Below, piece after piece: positions 33,347 to 41,863 of a stretch of 64,000 nucleotides of DNA. Origin of the DNA: Mycolicibacterium rutilum (lineage in GTDB: Bacteria > Actinomycetota > Actinomycetes > Mycobacteriales > Mycobacteriaceae); the NCBI RefSeq assembly GCF_900108565.1, contig NZ_LT629971.1, forward strand, positions 5,332,001 through 5,396,000. Reading direction: 5' to 3'. The position numbers and the translations under genes were made by a program. The notes below the pieces were generated by a model. It did no database searches and had not been told where the DNA came from. It worked only from the letters and a program-made list of their open reading frames with translations. Within the stretch, counting starts at the first letter, position 1. Each line of letters begins with the position of its first letter.

Positions 33347-36300
33347 GTGGGCACCAGCCGGGCTCGTGGCGGTGAAACGACAGACCTGACCTGCGTATCT
33401 TGCGGCAGCCGCGCCGATGCGCCGGGCAGGTTCTGCAGCCAATGCGGGGCTCCGCTCGCGCGGGACCATCCTTGCGCCGAGTACAAGCAGGTGACCGTGC
33501 TCTTCGCGGACGTGGTGCGGTCATTGGAAATCGCGGCAACCCTCGACATGGAGCGATTGCGCGACATCATCACTGAGCTGCTCGAGCGCTCGGCGGCAGC
33601 GGCACGCCGCTACGGCGGCGGGACCGCCGAGTACACCGGTGACGGGTTGATGGTCATCTTCGGCGCCCCGGCGGCGTTGGAGGATCACGCCGTCCGGGCG
33701 TGCCTTGCCGCGCTGGCCATCCAGCGCGCTGTCGGCGAGCTGGCCACCGAAGTGGCGCGCGGTGACGGCGTCACGCTGCAGATGCGGGTGGGCTTGAACT
33801 CCGGCCGGGTCATCGCCGGTGAGGTCGGTCTTGGGTCACCGCGATACGCCGCGACCGGTGAGACGGTCGGCTTCGCGCACCGCATGCAAGCGGCCGCGCC
33901 CGCCGGCGGCGTGCTGCTTTCCGACACCACCGCGCGGCTCGTCGAACACATCGCGACGTTGGCCGAACCGGAATGGGTGCACATCAAAGGCTCTGCCCGT
34001 CCGGTTCGGGCCCGTTGCCTGCTGTCGGTGGAACCGCGGGATGCCCCGCTACGACGCACCGAGGGCAGGCTCGTCGGGCGGCGTGGGGAGATGGCGACAC
34101 TCGATGCGGTGCTGCAAGGTGCGACGGACCGCCGCGGCGGCATCGTTAATGTCGTGGGCCCCGCGGGGATGGGCAAGAGCCGGTTGGCCAGAGAGGCCGC
34201 GATGTCGGCAGCCGGCCTCGGGATGGAGGTGTGCTGGGCGTTCTGCGAGTCACACACCCGCGACGTCCCGTTCTACGCCGTCACCAGGCTGCTGCGAGCC
34301 GCCAACGGTCTCGCCGACCTCGACGACGGGGCCGCTCGCGCGAAAGTCCGCGAGCGGAGTCCCGACGCCGACCCGATTGATCTGCTCCTGCTTGACGACC
34401 TGCTGGGCATCGCCGATCCCGATTTGCCGCTGCCACAGATGGACCCGGACATCCGCCGGCGCAGGCTGACAGCTCTGATCAGCAGTCGTACGATGGCGCG
34501 CACCCATCCGGCGCTGTTCATCCTCGAGGACGCACACTGGATCGACGCGGTCAGCGAGTCGATGCTGGCCGAGTTTCTCGCCGTGATCTCACAAGCGGTG
34601 TCGATCGTGCTGATCACCTCGCGCCCTGACTACGCCGGCGCCCTGTTGCGCGTTCCGGGTGCGCAGTTGATCACCCTGGATCCCCTCAGCGACTCAGCGA
34701 TCACCGAACTTCTCGACGAACTGTTGGGACGCGACGCCTCGGTCGCCGAGCTGTCGGCGACCATCGCCGAGCGCGCCGCGGGCAACCCGTTCTTCGCCGA
34801 GGAGATGACCCGCGAGATGGTGCAGCAGGGGGTGCTCACAGGCGACCGCGGTGACTACTTCTGCGACACGGATATTACGGAAGTGAGCGTCCCCGACACC
34901 GTGGCAGCCGCCATCGGCGCGCGGATCGATCGACTGAGCGCGCCTGCCAGGGAAACGTTGAATGCGGCCGCTGTGATCGGAACGCGCTTCGACGCGGAAT
35001 TACTCTGCGCGTTGGGGGTTGATGAGGTGCTCGACGAGTTGCTTGGCGCGGAGCTCATTGATCAGGTGCGGTTCAGTTCGACAGCCGAGTACGCTTTCCG
35101 GCACCCGTTGATCCGCGCGGTAGCGTATGAAGCTCAGCTGAAATCCGCTCGCGCCAAATGGCACCGACGCTTGGCGGCCGCAATACAGCACCGTACGCCG
35201 GGGTCGGTGGAGGAGCACGCGGCGCTGATCGCCGAGCACCTGGAAGCCGCCGGCGACCTGTGGGAGGCCTACGACTGGCACATGCGCGCTGGAGCATGGT
35301 CGACCAACCGCGATCTGGTCGCGGCGCGGACCAGTTGGGAGCGCGCCCAACACATCGCCGACGCGCTCCCGGCGGCGCAGCTGTCCATGCGGATCGCACC
35401 GCGAACCATGTTGTGCGCCACCGACCTCCAGGCTCGAGATGTCCAACAGAGCCGGTCCCGCTTCGCCGAACTACAGGACCTGTGCGGCGCGGCCGGAGAC
35501 AAGGTCTCGCTGGCGATCGGGATGAGCGCCGCCGCGACGGAGGCACTGTATTCCGGCCGTCCGCACGAGGCGGCGCATCTGGCCTCGCAGCACATGGCGC
35601 TGTTCGAGTCGGTCGACGATCTCACTCCGGTCATGGGTTTGGCGTCCGTGGCCTTCTGCAGCTGGCACGGCATTTTCGCGTTCGATGACATCCTGCGGTG
35701 GACGCAGAGGATTGTCGACATGGCCGCCGGCGACCCCGGGGTGGGCGCGGGTTACGGCGTGGCGTCACCGCTGGCGATCGCGATGGCATGGCGGGGCACC
35801 GCCCGGTGGTGTACTGGCCGGCCCGGATGGTGTGAGGACCTGCACGACGCGGTGGAGATGGCGCAGAGCAGCAACGCGGAGACCTTTTCCGGTGCCATCG
35901 CGTGGAGTTACGGCTTCGCGATGCAGTTCGGGATGCTGCAGCCCGATGACCACGTCCTGGCCGCCAGTGAACACGCTCTGCGCACGGCGCACCGAGCCAG
36001 CAGCGACCGAGCGACGGGGTTGGCCGGCTACACGCTTGCTGTCGCGTTGCTCAACCGTGACGACCCGGACGAGCGTCACCGCGGGGTCGACTTGATGAGG
36101 CAGACCCGCGAGTTGTGGCTGCGCAAGCGCGCGCTCTTCCTGCTCCCGGTCACCGACGTGTGGGTGGCCAGGGATACGGCCCGGCACGGCGACTGCGATG
36201 CGGCGATCGAGGTGATGCGTCCCGCCGTCGACGAACTACGACGGATGTACCCGTTCTACGGCGTCTGGGGCACCGGGGTTCTGGTGGAGACCCTGTTGGA

Positions 36301-36448
36301 ACGGGGTGGGCGCAGCGATGTGGCTGAAGCGTTCAAGGCAATCGATTGGTTGGCCACCCTGGCGACCGACGGCGGTGCGGCCGTCGTAAACCAGATGCTC
36401 TCGAAGCTGAGCGGTCTCGCGGAAACTGTTGCATCCGAACGTCATTGA
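33347..36448 (+). CDS. Class III cyclase-homology / ATPase multidomain regulator
   Basis: Large signalling protein of 1033 residues. A zinc ribbon (CVSCG...FCSQCG, about 16-34) precedes a class III nucleotide cyclase domain (about 45-225). The metal aspartates are D55 (FADVV) and D99 (YTGDG). The substrate lysine position holds E95, and the purine/transition-state motif reads TGETVGFAHRM, with E172 and G175 in place of Asp and Asn, while R179 is kept. Ordinary ATP cyclisation is therefore questionable. Then comes an AAA-type ATPase with P-loop GPAGMGKS (about 271-278) and Walker B FILEDAHWID, and a long TPR-like helical region to the end, without a C-terminal LuxR domain. This matches the M. 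tuberculosis Rv1358/Rv2488c-type family in part. Confidence 0.85.
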   Translation: MGTSRARGGETTDLTCVSCGSRADAPGRFCSQCGAPLARDHPCAEYKQVTVLFADVVRSLEIAATLDMERLRDIITELLERSAAAARRYGGGTAEYTGDGLMVIFGAPAALEDHAVRACLAALAIQRAVGELATEVARGDGVTLQMRVGLNSGRVIAGEVGLGSPRYAATGETVGFAHRMQAAAPAGGVLLSDTTARLVEHIATLAEPEWVHIKGSARPVRARCLLSVEPRDAPLRRTEGRLVGRRGEMATLDAVLQGATDRRGGIVNVVGPAGMGKSRLAREAAMSAAGLGMEVCWAFCESHTRDVPFYAVTRLLRAANGLADLDDGAARAKVRERSPDADPIDLLLLDDLLGIADPDLPLPQMDPDIRRRRLTALISSRTMARTHPALFILEDAHWIDAVSESMLAEFLAVISQAVSIVLITSRPDYAGALLRVPGAQLITLDPLSDSAITELLDELLGRDASVAELSATIAERAAGNPFFAEEMTREMVQQGVLTGDRGDYFCDTDITEVSVPDTVAAAIGARIDRLSAPARETLNAAAVIGTRFDAELLCALGVDEVLDELLGAELIDQVRFSSTAEYAFRHPLIRAVAYEAQLKSARAKWHRRLAAAIQHRTPGSVEEHAALIAEHLEAAGDLWEAYDWHMRAGAWSTNRDLVAARTSWERAQHIADALPAAQLSMRIAPRTMLCATDLQARDVQQSRSRFAELQDLCGAAGDKVSLAIGMSAAATEALYSGRPHEAAHLASQHMALFESVDDLTPVMGLASVAFCSWHGIFAFDDILRWTQRIVDMAAGDPGVGAGYGVASPLAIAMAWRGTARWCTGRPGWCEDLHDAVEMAQSSNAETFSGAIAWSYGFAMQFGMLQPDDHVLAASEHALRTAHRASSDRATGLAGYTLAVALLNRDDPDERHRGVDLMRQTRELWLRKRALFLLPVTDVWVARDTARHGDCDAAIEVMRPAVDELRRMYPFYGVWGTGVLVETLLERGGRSDVAEAFKAIDWLATLATDGGAAVVNQMLSKLSGLAETVASERH

Positions 36449-36452
36449 TCGT

Positions 36453-37964
36453 TCATTCCGAGTCGTCGTCATTAGCTGCGTCGTTTTCGGAGGGACTGTC
36501 GTTGGTCGGTGACGGGGAGGACTCGTCATCGGTGCCGGTCTCATCGTCGTCGGCGGACAAATCATCGGCGTCGGTGATCGGACCTTTCTGCTGGCCGTCC
36601 TCATCGGACTCCTCTTCGCGATCCGCGAGTTCGGGTTCTGGCTTCTCGGACTGTTTCCTCTCGGTCAGCGAGGTGGCCGGGTCGGACTCTGCGTCGATCG
36701 GCGGTTCCGTTCGGGGCGGCGCGCTGTTCCGCACGGCCGGCCTGGCGTTCGCCTCTTCGGGGGCCGGCGCCGAAACCGGTTCTGGCGACGGAGCGCTCGG
36801 TTGTGGTGATGCACCGGCGAGGGCCAGCGCATTGTTGACTCCCTCACCGACCGCATTCACCAGGTCTACGGCGAGCTTCACCGGATTGATCGGGGGCAGG
36901 AGTCGCGCCGGTGTGGGTTCCCACGGCGGGATGGTGCGGTCGTAGCCCAGCCCGACGAGAACACGGAAGAACGGCTCGAACACGTCGATCACGGCTTCCG
37001 GCACGCCAAGTGTGCGCAACGGTCCGAACAGCGGCAGGTCGGCGGTTTCGAAGAAGTAGTAACTCGTGTCGCCGTGTGTGCCCTGATAGGCAGGCGACGT
37101 CGTGGGATCTTCGGGCAGGCTGACGTCGAAGGGGTAGGTGTGCACGTACAAGAATCCCAGAAGCGCATTCAGATCAGCGATGAAATTCAGTGGGTACAAG
37201 GGAAAGTCGGACACACCGTCGGACTCCCGGATGATGACATCGGTGTGGAACTCGGTGTCAGTCGGCGCTGGCGGGTTGAACGACCAGTCGAGCACCGGGA
37301 TGTACAAGCCCGGAAAGCGGCTGTAGATGCCGCCATTGGGCACATGGAAGTCGCCGCCGAGCACGAAGCTGATGTCGGGAGCCGCCGTCCCCGCCGGATA
37401 GCGCTCGGCGAGCCGGCGCTTCGCCGCCGTCGCGACGATCGCGCCTTGCGAATACCCGTAGATCACCAGCGGGCCATCACCTTGCGCGGCCATCGCCTCC
37501 TCGAGGCTGTCGACCCCGGCGCGGATCGACTGGTCGGTGGTCAGGTCGAAGAGGCCCGACAGTTTCCACCACGGCTGGTCCGGCCAAGCTGCACCGCCCG
37601 GTCCGAAGAAGCTTGGATCGCCGACCACGCGTCCGGCTAGCCGCATCAGCCCGGTGAGGGGCCACGCCTGCCCGGGTGCGGTCACCGCCTCGGGGGTGAT
37701 GTCCTGGTTCGGATGTGTGGGCGTGATGAATTGGTTCATGATGCGGTCGACGTCGGCGTCGTGCCAGCGGGGGCAGGTGGTCCCGCACACCAGGAGTGCA
37801 GTCGAGGCGGCAGACAGTTGCACGGCTGGCGTCGTCGTGACTGCGGCCAACACGACGGTCGCCATTACCGCGGCCGTCGACGTGCCGATCGACCTCGCCA
37901 CGCGCGCGGCCGCACGCAACCGCCAAGTGGCCGCTCGGGCATCGGCGTGCTCTGCCGTTGTCAT
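36453..37964 (-). CDS. Exported PE-PPE-domain serine esterase with acidic tail
   Basis: Product of 503 residues. A twin-helix hydrophobic N-terminus (about 22-55) suggests export or anchoring. The PE-PPE (alpha/beta-hydrolase) domain spans about 60-300, with the nucleophile elbow YGYSQGA, and ADVDRIMNQFITPTHPNQDI near its start, as in mycobacterial cutinase-like esterases. No PE or PPE leader is present. The last 130 residues are Pro/Ser then Asp/Glu-rich and disordered. ATG 37964 is selected by GGAGGG upstream rather than the longer frame. The promoter region carries phased CAGTA/TACTG sites. It converges with the cyclase gene (4-bp gap). Confidence 0.87.
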   Translation of the reverse strand: MTTAEHADARAATWRLRAAARVARSIGTSTAAVMATVVLAAVTTTPAVQLSAASTALLVCGTTCPRWHDADVDRIMNQFITPTHPNQDITPEAVTAPGQAWPLTGLMRLAGRVVGDPSFFGPGGAAWPDQPWWKLSGLFDLTTDQSIRAGVDSLEEAMAAQGDGPLVIYGYSQGAIVATAAKRRLAERYPAGTAAPDISFVLGGDFHVPNGGIYSRFPGLYIPVLDWSFNPPAPTDTEFHTDVIIRESDGVSDFPLYPLNFIADLNALLGFLYVHTYPFDVSLPEDPTTSPAYQGTHGDTSYYFFETADLPLFGPLRTLGVPEAVIDVFEPFFRVLVGLGYDRTIPPWEPTPARLLPPINPVKLAVDLVNAVGEGVNNALALAGASPQPSAPSPEPVSAPAPEEANARPAVRNSAPPRTEPPIDAESDPATSLTERKQSEKPEPELADREEESDEDGQQKGPITDADDLSADDDETGTDDESSPSPTNDSPSENDAANDDDSE

Positions 37965-38030
37965 CAGCCCTCCTTCGCCTCGGCGGGGGTCATTGGAAGT
38001 CATCGTCTGCTCCGGAGGCGAAAGGGAACT

Positions 38031-38087
38031 CAGTAGCGCGCTACTGCAATCTCACCGGTCGGCTACTGGCGTTACTGAACCGCAGTA
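38031..38087. promoter_or_regulatory. Cluster of CAGTA/TACTG half-sites
   Basis: A perfect 16-bp palindrome CAGTAGCGCGCTACTG (38031-38046) is followed by TACTG at 38064, TACTG at 38073 and CAGTA at 38083, with a further TACTG at 38161. Adjacent sites are spaced 9-11 bp, or twice that, which puts them on one face of the helix. The cluster is in the divergent promoter of the PE-PPE esterase and the membrane/zinc-ribbon gene. The regulator is unknown. Confidence 0.6.
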
Positions 38088-38326
38088 GTAAAAGCCTGTC
38101 CGTGCGCGCGTGACTAGCCGTGTGCGTTTGCTGATCGCCACGTCTGTGTGAACGTGTCGTTACTGGCGCCCGGGCTTCGTGCGAGGTCAGGCAACCGCAG
38201 CTGAACTTGTCGGTCCCGTCGTTATCCTTTAGCTATGGGGAGACAGGGGTGGATACCCGTGATCGCAACAGCAACCGGTACGGCCGGGTGCTCACGAGCC
38301 GGCCTTGCGGTCATGGACGAGGAGGA

Positions 38327-39352
38327 ATGTCCAGACCGAGTTCGTCGGCACCACCAGATAGACCGACCATGAGTCGCAACAATTCGAACGACGTCGGTAA
38401 AGGCGTCGGCGGGCTGATCTTCTTCATCTTCGTTCTGATCGCGTTGATCCCGAAAGAGATATGGATCCTTCTCGGCGTTCTTGCGGGGGGCGGGATCGTG
38501 GTCGGACTGGCTGCGTGGTCGGTATCTGAATTCAACAAGAGTCGCGCTGCAGCGGAAGCTCGGGAGATCGCCGAGCGCAAGGCGCGGGCGGCTGCCGAGC
38601 AACGCGAGCGAGAAGACCGAGCCCGTCGTGAAAAGCACTGGCGCAACAGAACTTTGGGCAAGAAGAACGCCGCGCTGGTCGAATCGGCGTTGGCCGACGT
38701 GGAAACGGTAGCCGCTTCGGAAGCGGCACGGGCGGGGTGGCTCGGTGATGTCGACTTCTCGTCCGACATCGCGGCGATCACCGCCGGCTTCGAGAGGGCG
38801 CACGCGCTGCGACGAGTCATCAGTCAACTGGCCGCGCTGGACGACCCCAGCCCTGATGACAAGAAGATCCTCGCCGAGGCGAGAGCCGCGGTCGCCGATC
38901 TGGACGACGAGGCCGCCGAACGCGTCGAGATGATCGCGAAGTGTGCGCGAGAGGCGCGCCTGGTCGACGAGTCGCTGCGGAACGAACGAAAGGCCGCGCG
39001 TACCGCCGAGCAACGCGCCCAATTACACGCGCAATTGAGCGCCATGCTCTATGGGATCGAAGCGGCTCCTGATGTCGCGCCGCCGGATTCAGCGGCGGAC
39101 GCGGTGATGGCACGGGTGCAGGCGTACCGCGACATCAAGAACCAGATTCAGCTGAATGCGCCCACCAGCCACAACCACGACCTGAGTCCCGGCACCTCGG
39201 AACGGCTGCTCGCGTTGAAGGCACAGGTGGCGCCCCGGACAGTCCGGTGCTTCAACTGCGATTACGTGCAGAAGGTCCCGGCAACGGCCACGGTGGTGCC
39301 GTGCGTCAACTGTGACGCTCGGATGAAACTCAAACCGCAGCCGACGGCCTGA
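38327..39352 (+). CDS. Membrane protein with coiled coil and C-terminal zinc ribbon
   Basis: Product of about 341 residues. Two hydrophobic helices (about 27-44 and 48-66, GLIFFIFVLIALIPKEIWILLGVL, then GIVVGLAAWSV) are followed by a highly charged Ala/Glu/Arg coiled coil (about 70-120), a helical middle and a C-terminal zinc ribbon (CFNCDYVQKV...VPCVNCDARM). The two-helix plus ribbon layout resembles envelope-associated actinobacterial proteins of unknown role. ATG 38327 sits one base after AGGAGG, unusually close; ATG 38369 (MSRNNSNDVGKG) is an equally plausible start. Function unknown. Confidence 0.65.
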   Translation: MSRPSSSAPPDRPTMSRNNSNDVGKGVGGLIFFIFVLIALIPKEIWILLGVLAGGGIVVGLAAWSVSEFNKSRAAAEAREIAERKARAAAEQREREDRARREKHWRNRTLGKKNAALVESALADVETVAASEAARAGWLGDVDFSSDIAAITAGFERAHALRRVISQLAALDDPSPDDKKILAEARAAVADLDDEAAERVEMIAKCAREARLVDESLRNERKAARTAEQRAQLHAQLSAMLYGIEAAPDVAPPDSAADAVMARVQAYRDIKNQIQLNAPTSHNHDLSPGTSERLLALKAQVAPRTVRCFNCDYVQKVPATATVVPCVNCDARMKLKPQPTA

Positions 39353-39442
39353 TCACCTTCCGGTCACCTCTGAGTCTCGACGCGTCCAGCCTCTGCGTGT
39401 CATGACCTCCATCCGGGTAACCGGAGCTAGGAAGGACTCACT

Positions 39443-39745
39443 ATGGCCATGCTCTCGAGAATCGTTTTCCTGTCTGCTGCGATCGTCGGTGCGCTGACCG
39501 TCGCGTCCGTCGCGGCGGCGTCGCCCGAGAGCGACTTCTGTGGGAGTATGACGGGCGCCGGGTTCACCGGTGACTGCGCGACCATATCTACCCTCGCGCG
39601 AGACGTGTGCGCGCAGTACGACCGCGGCGCTGATCTGACGGCCGTCCTGGACAAGCTGGATCAGACGACCAAGGACGAGAACTTGTCGAACTACATCGTC
39701 GCCGGCGCTCAGCTCTACTTCTGTCCACCACCGACAACTACCTGA
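39443..39745 (+). CDS. Small secreted DUF732-like protein
   Basis: Product of 100 residues with a clear signal peptide (LSRIVFLSAAIVGALTVASVAAASPE, cleavage near ASVAA-AS). The mature part of about 75 residues has four cysteines (SDFCGSM, TGDCATI, RDVCAQY, LYFCPPP) likely forming two disulphides, as in mycobacterial DUF732 proteins. AGGAAGGA at 39430-39437 supports ATG 39443. A GGGTAA at 39415-39420 may be part of a stress-sigma promoter, but its -35 match is poor. An inverted repeat overlaps the stop codon. Confidence 0.82.
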   Translation: MAMLSRIVFLSAAIVGALTVASVAAASPESDFCGSMTGAGFTGDCATISTLARDVCAQYDRGADLTAVLDKLDQTTKDENLSNYIVAGAQLYFCPPPTTT

Positions 39746-39762
39746 TCCGTTTTTGTCGGTGG
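39728..39762. terminator. 10-bp inverted repeat at the end of the DUF732 gene
   Basis: CCACCGACAA (39728-39737) and TTGTCGGTGG (39753-39762) are exact reverse complements with a 15-base loop. The stem includes the last codons and stop of the DUF732 gene and abuts the LexA box. It can fold in RNA of either strand; a short T run lies in the loop rather than after the stem, so terminator function is only possible. Confidence 0.4.
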
Positions 39763-39778
39763 TCGAATGTATGTTCGA
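39763..39778 (+). promoter_or_regulatory. LexA/SOS box
   Basis: TCGAATGTATGTTCGA matches the mycobacterial SOS consensus TCGAAC-N4-GTTCGA at all but one defined position. It ends three bases before ATG 39782 of the 13E12-repeat HNH gene, implying DNA-damage induction. 13E12-repeat genes in M. tuberculosis are known LexA targets. Confidence 0.85.
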
Positions 39779-39781
39779 ACC

Positions 39782-41614
39782 ATGGCAGAGAGCCAGGTGC
39801 AGGACGCGATGGCCGCGGTGCGCGCGGCCGTCGACGCGCTGGCCGCCTGCGATCTGGACCTGCTGAATGCGCCCGAGCTGGTGGCTGCTCTCGATGACTT
39901 CGAGACGGTGTCGTGTCAGCTGCCCGCGGTGGGGCATCGGTTGTTGGCGCGGCTGCGCGCCGAAACCACGCCGCAGCAGATGGGTGCGCACAACTGGAAA
40001 GAGGTGCTGCGCGTGCGGTGGCGGCTGTCCTCACCCGAAGCCCACCGCCGCCTGACCGAAGCCGAACTGCTCGCCCCGCGCCAGTCGGTGACCGGGCCGG
40101 CGTTGGCGCCGCAGTTGGCGGCCACCGCGGTGGCCCAGGCGCACGGGTTGATCAACCCTGAGCATGTCGAGATCATCCGCAAATCGGTGGCCAAACTACC
40201 CAGCTTCGTCGACACCGCCACCCGCGAGAAATTCGAAGTCGACCTCGTCGGCATGGCCGTCAAAGCCGGACCCAAAGAACTCACCGACACCGCTGAACTG
40301 ATGCTCTACCTCATCGACCAAGACGGCCCTGAGCCCACCGACACCGACCGCGCCCGCAAACGCGCCGTCACCAAGTCCAAACAAGGCGCCGACGGGATGG
40401 TCGAACTGCGCGCGCGGCTCACGCCCGAAGCGTGGGCTGGGCTCGAGGTGCTGTTCGCCAAATACGCCGCCCCCGGGATGTGCAATCCCGATGACCCCGA
40501 ACCGTGCACCTCGGGCACCCCCACCCAAGCCCAGATCGACAACGACCACCGCAGCCTGGCGCAACGCCAACACGACGCCCTGATCGCGCTCACCCGCATC
40601 GCCTTGATGAGCGGCGAGCTCGGTCAGCTCAACGGGCTACCGGTGTCGATCATCATCCGCACCACCTTGCAAGAGTTGGAGTCGCGTGCCGGGGTCGCCA
40701 CCACCGGCGGCGGTACCCGCATGCCGCTGCCCGACGTCATCCGCCTGGCCGGCCACGCCAACCACTACCTGGCGGTGTTCGACCGCGCCACCGGCTCCGC
40801 GCTGGATCTGTACCGGTCCAAACGGGTGGCTTCTCCAGCCCAGCGGATCATGCTCATCAGCCGCGACGGCGGCTGCACCAAACCCAGCTGCCCCGTCGGC
40901 GCCTACGGATCCCAGGTCCACCACGTCAGCACCGACTGGGCCCAAGGCGGCAACACCAACATCGACGAACTCGGCCTGGCCTGCAGACCCCACAACTGCA
41001 GCGTCGACGACGACAGCGGCTGGACCACCCACATGACCCACACACACAACGTCGAATGGCACCCCCCACCCGGCCTCGACACCGGCCAAAACCGCATCAA
41101 CTACTACCACCGCCCCGAACTGCTCCTCCAACCCGACGACACCGAAACCGGCGACACAAAGCCGGTGCGCGACAGCGGAAGTGGCGGCGCTAAGCCAAAT
41201 GCCGAGCCCACCGACGACACCGAAGGTGACGCTGAGCAGGACACCGCAGAACCGGTCGACGACACCGAAATCGATGCGGCGGACTTGGACTCCGAGCCGA
41301 TCAACGACACCGAAGCCCACGAACCGGAACCGCGCCCTAAGCCCGCCAACACCATCGAACACGGCGGCGCCAAGCCCGACGCCCCAACGCCCACCGACCC
41401 CATCGACGTGAGCGCCGGCGACGCCGACGCGCGCGACGCGCAGGCAAAGCTCCGAGCGCGGTTCGACGACATCACAATCGACGACACCCAACCCGACGTC
41501 GAGCCGATCGAAGACCCCGAGCCGACCGACGACACGGCCGCCATCGACGAACCCGCAGTCGACAAGGCAGGTGAACCAGGCGGCCCCTCACCGCCGAACA
41601 ACAACGCGGCCTGA
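39782..41614 (+). CDS. 13E12-repeat-family HNH endonuclease-like protein (DUF222)
   Basis: Product of 610 residues. The N-terminal helical DUF222 region (about 1-330) is followed by an HNH nuclease motif near 370-415: CTKPSCPVGAYGSQVHHV, GGNTNIDELGLAC and CxxHNC-like RPHNCSVDD, with zinc-type cysteines. The final 170 residues are acidic repeats of DDTE/EP, unusual in length for the family and probably disordered. ATG 39782 is used because the earlier ATG 39767 lies within the LexA box. Members are multi-copy in mycobacteria and DNA-damage induced; whether they cut DNA in vivo is unsettled. Confidence 0.92.
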   Translation: MAESQVQDAMAAVRAAVDALAACDLDLLNAPELVAALDDFETVSCQLPAVGHRLLARLRAETTPQQMGAHNWKEVLRVRWRLSSPEAHRRLTEAELLAPRQSVTGPALAPQLAATAVAQAHGLINPEHVEIIRKSVAKLPSFVDTATREKFEVDLVGMAVKAGPKELTDTAELMLYLIDQDGPEPTDTDRARKRAVTKSKQGADGMVELRARLTPEAWAGLEVLFAKYAAPGMCNPDDPEPCTSGTPTQAQIDNDHRSLAQRQHDALIALTRIALMSGELGQLNGLPVSIIIRTTLQELESRAGVATTGGGTRMPLPDVIRLAGHANHYLAVFDRATGSALDLYRSKRVASPAQRIMLISRDGGCTKPSCPVGAYGSQVHHVSTDWAQGGNTNIDELGLACRPHNCSVDDDSGWTTHMTHTHNVEWHPPPGLDTGQNRINYYHRPELLLQPDDTETGDTKPVRDSGSGGAKPNAEPTDDTEGDAEQDTAEPVDDTEIDAADLDSEPINDTEAHEPEPRPKPANTIEHGGAKPDAPTPTDPIDVSAGDADARDAQAKLRARFDDITIDDTQPDVEPIEDPEPTDDTAAIDEPAVDKAGEPGGPSPPNNNAA

Positions 41615-41735
41615 CGGCCGTAGAGATTCACTAAACGGGAACGGAGATCGCCGAAGTGGCGCTTCGAGTCATCCGTAGAAAAGTCGGGCGAGGAAACTGC
41701 GCCCGGGCCGACCGCTGGTCGCGGTCCCAATTAAG
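41615..41735. other. Short gap between the HNH gene and tRNA-Ala
   Basis: No gene, repeat or terminator with a U-tract is recognised in these 121 bases. Confidence 0.5.
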
Positions 41736-41808
41736 TGGAGCTAAGGGGATTCGAACCCCTGACCCCCACACTGCCAGTGTGGTGCGCTACCAACTGCGCC
41801 ATAGCCCC
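41736..41808 (-). tRNA. tRNA-Ala (anticodon GGC)
   Basis: A 73-base cloverleaf on the minus strand. The acceptor arms GGGGCTA and TAGCTCC pair with one G-U. The D arm is GCGC/GCGC, the anticodon stem CCACA/TGTGG with loop CTGGCAG giving anticodon GGC, and the T arm AGGGG/CCCCT with TTCGAAT. Discriminator A; the 3' CCA is not encoded. Reads GCC/GCU alanine codons. Confidence 0.96.
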
Positions 41809-41863
41809 TTGAGTCGTGCTCATCGAAGTTACACCAACGGTGCGGGGCCCTCAAAATCGCTGG

